Notes: a model not told the origin generated them from the letters alone. A stretch of 64,000 bases of DNA from GWE2-42-39 sp963668595 (GCA_963668595.1 OY764876.1:4526001-4590000); one strand, 5' to 3'. Counted from the stretch's first letter, positions 44,065 through 52,705 are shown. Program-made: numbers and translations.

Positions 44065-44985
44065 ATGAAGATTTTTATTTTCCTAAGCCTTTTATTTTTA
44101 CTGGCTACCCCAATTTTAGCACAAGATGATGATGGCGGATATTTTGAGCCTCATCCGAATAAGAATATCATTATTGCTCCCGGCTTATTGGGGCCCAATG
44201 CACTTCCGGTACAGCGTATCCGAAACGGATTGGTTGGGCCGAATTTTGAATTACGGATAAATCAATCGTCGCACTTTATGAAAGGCGATAATACGTTTAA
44301 TATCGATGGCCATTTGTTAGCTCCGGTAGTTCGTAATTTTATGGCATTCGAAACACAATGGTATATGCTCGAAATGTACAGGAGTAGTAATAAAATACGC
44401 GATTGGAGACGACTTGCTGCTCGTGACGAAGGTACACGCTTGGTGTTGGGCGACCTGAATCTCAGTTTCTTGATGCAATTTATTCGTAATCATAAATGGC
44501 TTCCCGATGTAATGGGGGTAATTGGCCATAAGACAACTCTTGGTGCGGTAGAGGATGGGCACTTTACAAATACTCCTGCCTTGTGGGCTTCGTTAAGCAT
44601 GGGAAAAGATTTGTTGCAACGAAATGATTTTCGCTTGCGGCTAAATGGATTAATAGGTTTTTATGTGTATCATTCCAATCGTGAAAAAATAACTCAGAAT
44701 GAAGGACCTGTAATGGGACTCGAAACCCAATGCAACTACAAAAATTTTGAACTGGCAACTTCTCTGAGTGGCTATACTGGTTGGGAAGCAGTGGGACACG
44801 ACGACCCGGTATATTGGATTACCCGCATACAAAAGCACAATCGACGTGTTGACTGGCATTTGGAATATCAGACTGGGTTGAGCGATTATCCATACGAAAC
44901 ATTTCGGATTGGCTTTACCTGGCATCTTCCTTCGTTTATCGATCCCAAAATGTTGAATTGGAAAGAATTGCGGGCTAATGAGTAG
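44065..44985 (+). CDS. predicted outer-membrane beta-barrel protein of unknown function
   Basis: A 306-residue secreted protein. The signal peptide is 1-19 (ending PILAQ), and the mature start is acidic (DDDGG). The body alternates short amphipathic strands with polar turns (FELRINQSSHFM, FRLRLNGLIGFYVY, RVDWHLEYQTGL, FRIGFTWHLPSF), which suggests an outer-membrane barrel. I do not recognise a family. The end overlaps the Ppx/GppA gene by 8 bases, so the two are coupled. Confidence 0.55.
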   Translation: MKIFIFLSLLFLLATPILAQDDDGGYFEPHPNKNIIIAPGLLGPNALPVQRIRNGLVGPNFELRINQSSHFMKGDNTFNIDGHLLAPVVRNFMAFETQWYMLEMYRSSNKIRDWRRLAARDEGTRLVLGDLNLSFLMQFIRNHKWLPDVMGVIGHKTTLGAVEDGHFTNTPALWASLSMGKDLLQRNDFRLRLNGLIGFYVYHSNREKITQNEGPVMGLETQCNYKNFELATSLSGYTGWEAVGHDDPVYWITRIQKHNRRVDWHLEYQTGLSDYPYETFRIGFTWHLPSFIDPKMLNWKELRANE

Positions 44986-45898
44986 AGTTGCTGTTATTGA
45001 TCTCGGAACAAATACCTGTAATTTACTAATTGCAGAAACATCTCCGTTGCCTGCGCGAATTGTGCATCAGGGCAAAGAGGTGGTGAAAATGGGACGAGGG
45101 GGAATCGGTAAAAATCTATTATTACCAGACGGTATAGAACGGGCTGTGACGGCATTACTCAAACATCGCGAAACAATTCATCTTTTTCAGGTTGAGAAAG
45201 TATATGCATTGGCAACTTCTGCTGTTCGTGAGGCATCGAATCGCGAAGATTTTTGTAAGCAGATTGAGATTGAAACCGGATTTAAATTGGATGTTATTTC
45301 AGGTGAACGCGAAGCTGCGTTGATTTTTGGCGGAGTGATGCTTGCATTTAATAATAATCCGGGGAAGGCGCTGATTCTGGATATTGGTGGAGGAAGTAAC
45401 GAATTTATTCTTTGCGATGGTCCCCGTGTAATCTGGAAAGAAAGTTTTCCGCTTGGCGTTGCGCGAATCATTGATCGATTTCCTCTATCCGATCCGATTA
45501 CAATGGCAGAATCAGAGGCTATTCGCAGCTATTTTGATAAAGGACTGTCCCGACTGTGGGCTGTTTTAGCCGAATGTCCGGTGAACTGTTTGATTGGCTG
45601 TTCTGGAGCTTTCGATACGGTGGTTGATATGATCGATGAAACTGTACCCGGAACCAAACAAAGACCTCAACAAGAAATTTATTTATCCGATTTTGAACGG
45701 GTATATAAACAATTATTGGCATCAACAATCGAAGAACGTACACAAATGAAAGGTATGGAATCGCTTCGGGTAGAGATGATTGTGCCTGCTGTAATACTAA
45801 TTGAATTGGTTCGGGAGAAAGCAGGAATCTATCGTATTTATCAAACCGATTACGCTTTGCGTGAAGGGGTTTTGCACGAGCTGGCAGAATTTGATTAA
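44978..45898 (+). CDS. Ppx/GppA family phosphatase
   Basis: A 306-residue enzyme of the actin-like ATPase superfamily, acting on polyphosphate or pppGpp. Motifs: IDLGTNTCNLLIAE (phosphate 1), ATSAVREASNREDF, ISGEREAALIFGG and LDIGGGSNEFIL (phosphate 2). It lacks the C-terminal HD domain of full-length Ppx, as do many Bacteroidota members, so substrate choice is open. Its start overlaps the preceding gene, and the regulator gene follows after 32 bases. Confidence 0.88.
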   Translation: MSRVAVIDLGTNTCNLLIAETSPLPARIVHQGKEVVKMGRGGIGKNLLLPDGIERAVTALLKHRETIHLFQVEKVYALATSAVREASNREDFCKQIEIETGFKLDVISGEREAALIFGGVMLAFNNNPGKALILDIGGGSNEFILCDGPRVIWKESFPLGVARIIDRFPLSDPITMAESEAIRSYFDKGLSRLWAVLAECPVNCLIGCSGAFDTVVDMIDETVPGTKQRPQQEIYLSDFERVYKQLLASTIEERTQMKGMESLRVEMIVPAVILIELVREKAGIYRIYQTDYALREGVLHELAEFD

Positions 45899-45930
45899 AT
45901 TTGGACTTCGATCAAAAAAAACAGAAAATT

Positions 45931-47094
45931 ATGTCCCGCATTTTGGTTATCGACGACGAACGCAGTATTCGCAATACTTTGAAAGATATTCTTGAGTACG
46001 AAAAATACGAAGTAGATTTAGCAGAAGATGGAGTAAAAGGCATTGAGTTGGTTCGCGCAACCGACTACGATATTATTTTGTGTGATATTAAAATGCCTGG
46101 AATGGACGGTTTGGAAGTATTGCAGGTGCTTCAGGACATGAAACCTGACATTCCGGTAGTGATGATTTCTGGTCATGGTAATATTGATACGGCAGTGGAA
46201 TCAATTAAGCATGGAGCATACGATTTTATAGAGAAGCCGCTTGATCTGAATCGTTTGTTGATTACTATCCGAAATGCAATGGACAAATCGAATTTGATCA
46301 CCGAAACAAAGGTGCTCAAGAAAAAAGTAAATAAGAAATACGAAATCATTGGCGAATCGGATGGAATACGTCGGGTGAAGGAAATGGCCGATCGTGTTGC
46401 ACACACCGATGCAAGAGTACTTATCACCGGATCAAACGGAACTGGTAAGGAGTTGGTTGCTCGTCGTTTGCACGATAACAGTCACCGATCGAAAGGCGAA
46501 TTTGTCGAGGTTAATTGTGCTGCAATTCCTTCGGAATTGATCGAGAGTGAATTATTCGGACACGAAAAAGGTGCATTTACTTCGGCGGTAAAACAACGCA
46601 TCGGAAAATTTGAGCAGGCCAATGGTGGTACTCTTTTTCTTGATGAAATTGGCGACATGAGCCTTTCAGCCCAGGCGAAAGTTTTACGTGCTTTGCAGGA
46701 AAATATTATTACCCGGGTTGGTGGTGAAAAACCAATAAAAGTGGATGTGCGGGTGGTTGCTGCAACAAATAAAAATCTTTCTGAAGAGATTGTGAAAGGA
46801 AATTTTCGCGAAGATTTATATCATCGTTTAAGTGTTATTCTGATTCATGTTCCTGATTTGAATGATCGGGCTGAAGATATTCCATTGCTTGCCGACCATT
46901 TTGTAAAACAGATTTGCGGAGAGTACGGAATGCCTGTCAAACAACTAACCGCTGATGCAATTACAGAACTTCAGAAAATTAAGTGGACCGGAAATATTCG
47001 TGAGTTTCGCAATGTGATTGAGCGGTTAATCATTTTGTGTGATAAGGAAATTACCGGAAACGATATTCTGACTTTTGCTGCGCCTTTAAAATAA
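45931..47094 (+). CDS. NtrC-like sigma-54 activator without DNA-binding domain
   Basis: A 387-residue regulator. The receiver domain is 1-120 (phosphorylation site Asp52 in LCDIKMPGM). The AAA+ domain is about 138-370, with Walker A GSNGTGKE (167-174), Walker B GGTLFLDEIGD (232-242), and the sigma-54 loop as GAFTSA (214-219) instead of GAFTGA. It stops at residue 387, so the C-terminal Fis-type HTH is missing; an activator of this build would act from solution or have another role. The ATG at 45931 gives a standard receiver start; a TTG 30 bases upstream is unlikely. Confidence 0.9.
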   Translation: MSRILVIDDERSIRNTLKDILEYEKYEVDLAEDGVKGIELVRATDYDIILCDIKMPGMDGLEVLQVLQDMKPDIPVVMISGHGNIDTAVESIKHGAYDFIEKPLDLNRLLITIRNAMDKSNLITETKVLKKKVNKKYEIIGESDGIRRVKEMADRVAHTDARVLITGSNGTGKELVARRLHDNSHRSKGEFVEVNCAAIPSELIESELFGHEKGAFTSAVKQRIGKFEQANGGTLFLDEIGDMSLSAQAKVLRALQENIITRVGGEKPIKVDVRVVAATNKNLSEEIVKGNFREDLYHRLSVILIHVPDLNDRAEDIPLLADHFVKQICGEYGMPVKQLTADAITELQKIKWTGNIREFRNVIERLIILCDKEITGNDILTFAAPLK

Positions 47095-47262
47095 TTCTTT
47101 TGTCGCTGGGCAAACAACTTAATACATCGTTTGTTATAGTCTGCTGAAAGCGTAATGCTTTTGGAAAATAGATTAGTTGTCGCAACCTCTGGATTCGGTG
47201 TGTTTAGTTACTGTCATGGCGTAAAATAAAATTTGTCCTGCGGGATGATTTTCGGTAACTGG

Positions 47263-47287
47263 CCTCGTTTTCAGAGGTTTGTTTTTT
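47263..47287 (+). terminator. possible terminator downstream of the regulator
   Basis: A short stem CCTC/GAGG with a 7-base loop and a TTTGTTTTTT tail, 168 bases after the stop codon. Weak stem. Confidence 0.35.
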
Positions 47288-47309
47288 AGGAATTGCAACT
47301 GTAATCAAG

Positions 47310-47398
47310 TTGTTGTTTTCATGGTTGTCATTGTCTTGGGCTGTTTGTCTAATGTCTAATATCTTGAGTCTTGCAGCTATCGGCTGTTCATCTTGTCT
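47310..47398. repeat. word-repeat region, left flank of the IS3 element
   Basis: Short degenerate words (TGTCTAATGTCTAAT, CTTGAGTCTTGCAGC, GCTATCGGCTGTT) like those at 58862-59235 and 62790-62905. 47363-47388 matches 62841-62866 in 22 of 26 bases (hand aligned). No coding potential. Confidence 0.6.
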
Positions 47399-47433
47399 AT
47401 CCCTGAAATAGGTTGACACAAAAATCGTCAACA

Positions 47434-47832
47434 ATGCAGACAAAAAAAGTAGCACTTCAGCGCAAGCGGATTTTTAGTGAAGAATTCAAAAAAGCACGTG
47501 TCAGAGAATATGAAAGTGGTAAATTTACTGTCAGTGAATTAAGCCGACTATTTAAAATTAAGGGCACAATTATCTATCGTTGGATTCACAAGTATTCGAT
47601 GTATAACAAACATTCTGTCAGGATTGTGGAAATAGAACAAAGTGGGACAAAGAAGTTAAAAGACCTGGAGCTAAAGATTAAAGAGCTGGAACAGATTGTT
47701 GGTCAGAAACAACTCAAAATCGATTATCTGGAAAAGATGATTGAACTTGCTGACCAGAAATTTGACATAGATATCAAAAAAAACTCAAATACCCCACTAT
47801 TCGGTGGTTCTATAACAACAAACCTCAAGTAA
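47434..47832 (+). CDS. IS3-family transposase OrfA
   Basis: 132 residues with an N-terminal HTH (RKRIFSEEFKKARVREYES through LSRLFKIKGTIIYRWIHKYS) that binds the element's ends, followed by a leucine-zipper-like coiled coil (KKLKDLELKIKELEQIVGQKQ). The ATG at 47434 is preferred over a TTG at 47413. The frame ends 8 bases before the OrfB ATG. OrfB lies in the -1 phase and can be reached by frameshift at 47778-47784. Confidence 0.9.
   Translation: MQTKKVALQRKRIFSEEFKKARVREYESGKFTVSELSRLFKIKGTIIYRWIHKYSMYNKHSVRIVEIEQSGTKKLKDLELKIKELEQIVGQKQLKIDYLEKMIELADQKFDIDIKKNSNTPLFGGSITTNLK
47778..47784 (+). other. programmed -1 frameshift site (A AAA AAC)
   Basis: The heptamer A AAA AAC lies in the OrfA frame with exactly the phasing needed for -1 slippage. 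From here the -1 frame is open, without a stop, straight into OrfB. This would give the OrfAB fusion that acts as transposase in IS3-family elements. Confidence 0.7.
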
Positions 47833-47840
47833 AGTACCCT

Positions 47841-48770
47841 ATGAAATCGATTTTAGCTATTGCCGGAGTAAGCCGTCAAGCTGTTCATAAGCACTTTGCT
47901 CAGGACGCTTTTTTTCAGGAGAAATTGTCATGTCTTATCCTTGAAGTTGATATTCTTCGAAAGGAGCATCCGGGTTGTGGGGTTGAGAAAATGTATGATA
48001 CATTGAAACCCGATTGGATTGGAAGAGATAATTTTATCGCCACATTTATGCAATTGGGCTACCGGGTAAAAACGCCGAAAAATTACCAAAGAACCACCAT
48101 TCCTGTGCATTCAAAATACGAAAATCTGATACAGGGGATGATGGTTCAGAACAATAATCAGGTGTGGCAAACCGACATCACTTACTTTAGGATAGACAAC
48201 CATTTCTATTACCTTGTTTTTATTATTGATGTCTATACCCGTCGGATCGTTGGCTATAATGCAAGTAACCATCTTCGTGCAAAAGCAAACATTGCGGCAT
48301 TGAACATGGCAATAAAAAACAGTTCAGGAAGCCTGTACCAGCTAATCCATCATTCGGACCGGGGAAGTCAATACATTGACAAAGAATATACTGAATTGTT
48401 AACCCAACATGGTATCCTTATTAGCATGGGAGAAAAAGCTCAGGACAATGCCTATGCTGAACGCATTAATGGAACCATTAAAAATGAATACCTAAAATAC
48501 TGGCAACCAAAGAATCTCGCACATCTGAAAACCATGCTCAAAAAAGCAGTGTTTCATTATAATAACATCAGGACACACAATAATTTGCCACGAAAAATGA
48601 CACCATATCAATTTGAAAAATCTTTGTTAGCTTTAAGCAGCCAAAAGAGACCGACGGTGATTATTTATGCCGAAGGAAATTACAAAATCAAGGTGGCATC
48701 GAGTCACCTTGATTTTATGCCAAAAGGAGAACCTCTGGCTCATAATTGTCCGATAGAAATGATGAATTAA
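47841..48770 (+). CDS. IS3-family transposase OrfB (DDE integrase core)
   Basis: 309 residues. The N-terminal part carries the HTH_21-like helix (CLILEVDILRKEHPGCGVEKMYDTL). The DDE core includes WQTDITYF (first Asp), HHSDRGSQYI (second Asp) and NAYAERINGTIKNEYL (Glu). All three catalytic acids are intact, so the element may be active. The ATG at 47841 would be used only without frameshifting; the productive form is probably fused to OrfA. Confidence 0.93.
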   Translation: MKSILAIAGVSRQAVHKHFAQDAFFQEKLSCLILEVDILRKEHPGCGVEKMYDTLKPDWIGRDNFIATFMQLGYRVKTPKNYQRTTIPVHSKYENLIQGMMVQNNNQVWQTDITYFRIDNHFYYLVFIIDVYTRRIVGYNASNHLRAKANIAALNMAIKNSSGSLYQLIHHSDRGSQYIDKEYTELLTQHGILISMGEKAQDNAYAERINGTIKNEYLKYWQPKNLAHLKTMLKKAVFHYNNIRTHNNLPRKMTPYQFEKSLLALSSQKRPTVIIYAEGNYKIKVASSHLDFMPKGEPLAHNCPIEMMN

Positions 48771-48817
48771 AATAGTTAAATGTAAGTCAAATCTGTCAAC
48801 CTTATTTAGGGATCGTC

Positions 48818-48865
48818 ATCTTTTTACTTACTACTTTTTACTTGCTCCTTGCAGCTAGTGTCTGA
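48818..48865. repeat. word-repeat region, right flank of the IS3 element
   Basis: TTTTTACTTACTACTTTTTACTT-like 7-8-base words (quoted in part) followed by TGCAGCTAGTGTCTG. This is the same vocabulary as at 58862-58910 on the opposite strand. Confidence 0.5.
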
Positions 48866-48926
48866 TTATCTAAAAATCCGAGAATCCGAATCATGGAGGT
48901 TTTCTGGGTTAAATCATTAAACGAAT

Positions 48927-48934
48927 TACTTTTG
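48927..48934 (+). promoter_or_regulatory. candidate -7 box of the pseudouridine synthase gene
   Basis: TACTTTTG matches TAnnTTTG, 22 bases before the start codon. Confidence 0.5.
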
Positions 48935-48956
48935 TTGTGTCAAATGTTTATGCACC

Positions 48957-50576
48957 ATGATCAATCGTTTTACTGCTTCAATTAGTCACATAAAATTGCC
49001 GGATCAGTTTCCGTCTCCGTTTAGTTCGGAGGTACATCCGGTTTGTAAGCTGGCAGCAGAGCAGGTTAAAATGTATCTTAAAGAACAGGTGCAGTGGAAC
49101 GAAGAGCTTCGGATGGGGAAAATGTTTGGAGTATTGGTTATCCGCGACGAGCAGGGAGTGCTCGGTTTTCTTGCTGCTTTTTCCGGGAACCTGGCGGGTA
49201 AAAATATTCATCCATTTTTTGTTCCTCCGGTGGCCGACTTGCTGAATCCAAACGGCTTTTTTAAGCAAGGTGAAACGGTGATTTCATCCATTAATCAGAA
49301 AATAAAGGAGATGGAGGACGATGCCATGCTTATTGCTTGCAGAATAGAGCTTGAAGAGGCAAAACGTCGGTTTAATGAAGAAGTTGAAGAAGCAAAACGT
49401 ATGCTGAAACAGTCGAAGTGCGCAAGGGATAAACAGCGGGAGATGAATCCTACTTCAGAAGAAATGGCCGAAATGGTTCGTGAAAGTCAACATGAAAAAG
49501 CGGAATTCCGAAGACTGGAGAAAAAGTGGGCAATAGCCTTGAATAAACTTCAGGAAAAATACGAACAATATATTTTGCCTATTGAAGAATTGAAAACGGA
49601 ACGGAAAAATCGTTCGGCTTGTTTGCAACAAAGGCTGTTTAATGAGTTTCAGTTGCTGAACATCCGTGGTGAATCGAAAGGTTTGCTTGAAATATTTGAG
49701 CATACAGCACAGCGAGTGCCTCCAGCGGGTGCGGGAGAATGCGCTGGTCCGAAGTTGCTGCAATATGCCTTTGCAAACGGACTCAAACCTATTGCTATGG
49801 CCGAATTTTGGTGGGGCGATTCGCCCAGAACGGAAATTCGACACCATGGGTACTATTATCCGGCCTGCAAAGGAAAGTGTGAACCGATTATGGGGCACAT
49901 GTTGCAGGGAATAAATTTGTTTTTTGAGAAGAAAAATGCAACGGATTCATTAAGCGAGAAACTTGAGGTTGTGTATGAGGATGACTGGTTGCTGGTGATT
50001 AATAAACCGGCGGGTATGCTTTCGGCTCCGGGAAAAACGGGTGAGAAATCAGCCATTGAACTGGTGACGGAAACGTTGACGAATGGACGGGAAGCTTTTC
50101 TGGTGCATCGGCTGGATATGGCGACTTCCGGATTGTTGCTTATTGCTAAAGATCGGCAGGTCTATATTCAACTTCAGTCTCTGTTTGAAAAACGCATGGT
50201 TACAAAACGTTATATTGCCTTGCTTGACGGCTTACCATTGTTGGACGAAGGAACTATTGAGTTGCCCATTTGCCCGAATGTGCTCGACCGTCCCCGGCAG
50301 ATGGTGCACTACGAGTATGGCAAGCGCGCAGTTACCCATTATTCGGTATTGGAACGAAATGAAACTCAGACACGTGTTGCTTTGTTCCCAATTACAGGAA
50401 GAACACATCAGTTGAGGGTTCATGTTGCTCACCCCGAAGGCTTGAATTGTCCGATTGTTGGCGATGTATTGTATGGAAAAAAGGCTGATCGGCTTTATTT
50501 GCATGCCGAATTTCTGGAGTTGGTTCATCCTGTAACGAATCAACTTCTTCGATTAGAAAAAAAAGCTTCATTCTAA
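48957..50576 (+). CDS. RluA-family pseudouridine synthase with long N-terminal extension
   Basis: 539 residues. Residues 330-539 are the RluA catalytic domain: VINKPAGMLSAPGKTG, the catalytic Asp in VHRLDMATSGLLLIA, and FPITGRTHQLRVHVAH. Residues 1-320 are an extra region: an alpha/beta start (GVLVIRDEQGVLGFLAAFSG), a charged coiled coil (about 110-220), and a segment with PAGAGECAGPKLLQYA and a C-x3-C pair (ACKGKCEP). Long-form RluA enzymes of this build exist in several phyla. The RNA target is not predictable from sequence alone. Confidence 0.88.
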   Translation: MINRFTASISHIKLPDQFPSPFSSEVHPVCKLAAEQVKMYLKEQVQWNEELRMGKMFGVLVIRDEQGVLGFLAAFSGNLAGKNIHPFFVPPVADLLNPNGFFKQGETVISSINQKIKEMEDDAMLIACRIELEEAKRRFNEEVEEAKRMLKQSKCARDKQREMNPTSEEMAEMVRESQHEKAEFRRLEKKWAIALNKLQEKYEQYILPIEELKTERKNRSACLQQRLFNEFQLLNIRGESKGLLEIFEHTAQRVPPAGAGECAGPKLLQYAFANGLKPIAMAEFWWGDSPRTEIRHHGYYYPACKGKCEPIMGHMLQGINLFFEKKNATDSLSEKLEVVYEDDWLLVINKPAGMLSAPGKTGEKSAIELVTETLTNGREAFLVHRLDMATSGLLLIAKDRQVYIQLQSLFEKRMVTKRYIALLDGLPLLDEGTIELPICPNVLDRPRQMVHYEYGKRAVTHYSVLERNETQTRVALFPITGRTHQLRVHVAHPEGLNCPIVGDVLYGKKADRLYLHAEFLELVHPVTNQLLRLEKKASF

Positions 50577-50636
50577 AAAAAAAACAAAATAGAGGTTTCG
50601 TTCAAATTACCACTAATATGAAAAATTTGCAATAAT

Positions 50637-50667
50637 TTTGCCACTTACTTATTAGTAAGTATATTTG
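50637..50667 (+). promoter_or_regulatory. tetR promoter with operator in the spacer
   Basis: TTTG at 50637-50640 and TATATTTG at 50660-50667 are spaced 19 bases, an excellent Bacteroidota -33/-7 promoter. The spacer is filled by the inverted repeat ACTTACT-TATT-AGTAAGT (50643-50660), the likely TetR operator. Binding there would block RNA polymerase, giving autorepression. Confidence 0.8.
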
Positions 50668-50688
50668 TGGCGATTTAATTTACCAAAA

Positions 50689-51249
50689 ATGTCTGTTACG
50701 AGAGAACGAATAATTGAACTAGGAGAGGATCTCATCCGCACGAAAGGATATAATGCATTCAGCTATCAGGATATTTCTTCTGAATTAGGCATAAAGAATG
50801 CAGCTATTCATTATTATTTCCCAACAAAAGCAAACCTGGGAACAAGTATTGTGAAAACGAATATCCAGCGTTTCGAGGAGATGGTGGATAATATGCATAG
50901 CCGGGGATTTGATGAAGTTCAACAACTGAATACCTTCATCAAGATATATATAAAGAGTTACCGGGAACAAAAAGTTTGTTTAGTCGGAGCATTAAGCCCT
51001 GCATTTGATACACTTAATGAAGTGACTCAAAAAGAGCTCAGTAAGATGATTGATTTAATATTGCAGTGGCTCACAAATATTCTGATTACCGGAAAACAAA
51101 AAGGGCTATTTGCATTTAATGAATTACCTGAGAGTAGGGCTTCCATTATTTTCTCAAGTTTAGTTGCCAGCTTGCAGTTTTCTAAAGTAATTAGTACGAT
51201 CGATTATAAAAATATATGCCTTTCTATAGAAGAAGGCTTAAAACCGTAA
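50689..51249 (+). CDS. TetR-family transcriptional regulator
   Basis: A 186-residue repressor. The N-terminal HTH spans about 2-50: TRERIIELGEDLIRTKGYNAF, then YQDISSELGIKNAAIHYYFPTKANL. The C-terminal ligand domain is helical and family-specific, with no recognised effector. The ATG at 50689 is chosen: a TTG at 50665 overlaps the -7 box and cannot be the start of a transcript made there. Identical palindromes precede this gene and the fabF-like gene, so both are its likely targets. Confidence 0.93.
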   Translation: MSVTRERIIELGEDLIRTKGYNAFSYQDISSELGIKNAAIHYYFPTKANLGTSIVKTNIQRFEEMVDNMHSRGFDEVQQLNTFIKIYIKSYREQKVCLVGALSPAFDTLNEVTQKELSKMIDLILQWLTNILITGKQKGLFAFNELPESRASIIFSSLVASLQFSKVISTIDYKNICLSIEEGLKP

Positions 51250-51267
51250 AAAAAATTTATCCCGGGC

Positions 51268-51285
51268 ACTTACTTATTAGTAAGT
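51268..51285 (+). promoter_or_regulatory. second TetR operator, before fabF
   Basis: The same 18-base inverted repeat as at 50643-50660; the identity extends over 21 bases (51267-51287). It lies between the tetR stop and the fabF start (51322). No -33/-7 pair is evident here, so it may act as a roadblock to read-through or with an unrecognised promoter. Confidence 0.75.
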
Positions 51286-51321
51286 ATGATCAAAGTAGAA
51301 ATAATATTAAAACAAATATCA

Positions 51322-52569
51322 ATGAAAAGAGCAGTAATAACCGGACTTGGTGCTGTAAGCCCAATTGGAAACAATGTTGATGAATTTTGGAAGAACCTTA
51401 TTGGAGGTGTGAGTGGAGCTGCCCCAATAACGAAATTCGACACAAGTAATCATAAAACAAGATTTGCTTGCGAAGTAAAAAACTTTGATCCGCTACTATA
51501 TGCAACCAAACAAGAAGTAAGAAAAATGGATTTATATACCCTTTATGCTTTGGCTGCAGCAGAAGAGTGCATCAAAGATGCTGGTTTAAATCTGGAGACT
51601 TGCGATTTGAATCGGATTGGCGTTATTCTGGGTACTGGTATTGGAGGCATGCAGACGCTTGAAGAGGAAGTAATAAGATTCAGTGAAAATATTAGCTTAC
51701 CGAGATTTAATCCTTTTTTTATAACCAAAATGATTTCGAATATTGCTGCAGGTCAGATTTCTATTAAGTACGGACTACATGGAGTTAATTATTCGGTTAC
51801 ATCAGCTTGTGCTTCATCGAATCATGCCATCGCAAATGCCTTGGATCATATACGTTTGGGGAGAGCCAATGTAATATTTGCCGGTGGTTCCGAAGCAACT
51901 ATTTCTCAGTCTGCAATTGGAGGATTCAATTCAATGAAAGCGTTATCAACACGAAATGAATGTCCCACAAAAGCATCTCGTCCGTTCGACCAAACACGTG
52001 ATGGATTTGTGGCCGGAGAGGGTGCTGGAATTCTGATGATTGAAGAGTTGGAACACGCTAAAAAACGAGGTGCAAAAATATATTGTGAGTTGGTTGGCTA
52101 TGGAGTTGCTTCGGATGCTTACCATGTTGCAGCAACGCATCCCGAAGGACTTGGTGCTAGAATAGCTATGACCGATGCCCTGAATGATGCAAAAATTACC
52201 GCCGGAGATGTTTCTTATATCAATGCTCATGCAACATCAACTCCGGTAGGGGATATAAGTGAATGCATTGCAATTGAAAATGTATTTAATGATTTCCTGC
52301 ACCAAATACATATTAGTTCAACCAAATCAATGACCGGGCATTTGTTGGGAGCTGCAGGGGCAATCGAATCAATTGCTTGTGTTAAGGCAATCGAACAGAA
52401 CTTAATTCCGCCAACAATAAATCTTGATGAAATTGATTCAGAAATAAGTCCCCGATTAAATCTTACGCCAAATAAAACCATTGAAAAAGAGGTGGTTGTC
52501 GCTGTTAATAACACTTTCGGATTTGGTGGACATACCTCTACGACTGTATTTAAGAAATATAAATCTTGA
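51322..52569 (+). CDS. fabF: beta-ketoacyl-ACP synthase II (FabF-type)
   Basis: A 415-residue condensing enzyme of fatty-acid elongation. Cys-His-His triad: Cys in SVTSACASSNHAI, His in NAHATSTPVGD, His in KSMTGHLLGAAG. The terminal FGFGGHTSTTVF fits FabF. The ATG at 51322 gives the usual MKRAVITGLGAVSPIGN; an ATG at 51286 would add 12 residues. It is away from acyl carrier protein or other fab genes and controlled with a TetR regulator, so it is probably an accessory KS for membrane-lipid adjustment rather than the housekeeping copy. Confidence 0.92.
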   Translation: MKRAVITGLGAVSPIGNNVDEFWKNLIGGVSGAAPITKFDTSNHKTRFACEVKNFDPLLYATKQEVRKMDLYTLYALAAAEECIKDAGLNLETCDLNRIGVILGTGIGGMQTLEEEVIRFSENISLPRFNPFFITKMISNIAAGQISIKYGLHGVNYSVTSACASSNHAIANALDHIRLGRANVIFAGGSEATISQSAIGGFNSMKALSTRNECPTKASRPFDQTRDGFVAGEGAGILMIEELEHAKKRGAKIYCELVGYGVASDAYHVAATHPEGLGARIAMTDALNDAKITAGDVSYINAHATSTPVGDISECIAIENVFNDFLHQIHISSTKSMTGHLLGAAGAIESIACVKAIEQNLIPPTINLDEIDSEISPRLNLTPNKTIEKEVVVAVNNTFGFGGHTSTTVFKKYKS

Positions 52570-52589
52570 TGAGGTATTTATTCTCCGAG

Positions 52590-52626
52590 TTCATTCAAAG
52601 AGAGTTTTAAACTCTCTTTGAATGAA
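52590..52626 (+). terminator. hairpin downstream of fabF
   Basis: An almost perfect palindrome (52590-52607 with 52609-52626). The T-tract is weak, so it may be a terminator or an mRNA-stabilising hairpin. Confidence 0.6.
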
Positions 52627-52705
52627 TAAATATATATTTTGAATCACTAAAATCTATTTATTTAGTTCCGCCAGAGATGAAAACTTTGGGGTTAAACCTC
52701 TTCTG

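Larger units (their letters stand above)
47399..48813 (+). mobile_element. IS3-family insertion sequence
   Basis: A 1.4-kb element with two overlapping-phase frames and terminal inverted repeats (47399-47418 and 48794-48813, 17 of 20 bases matching, starting ATCCCT). It interrupts the word-repeat region, with related words on both sides. No clear target duplication was found. The element looks intact. Confidence 0.9.

Noticed and set aside
47388..48822. Seven-base target duplication (TCATCTT) around the IS3 element
   Set aside because: The copies sit at unequal distances from the two inverted repeats, and the flanks are low-complexity words, so the match is probably chance.
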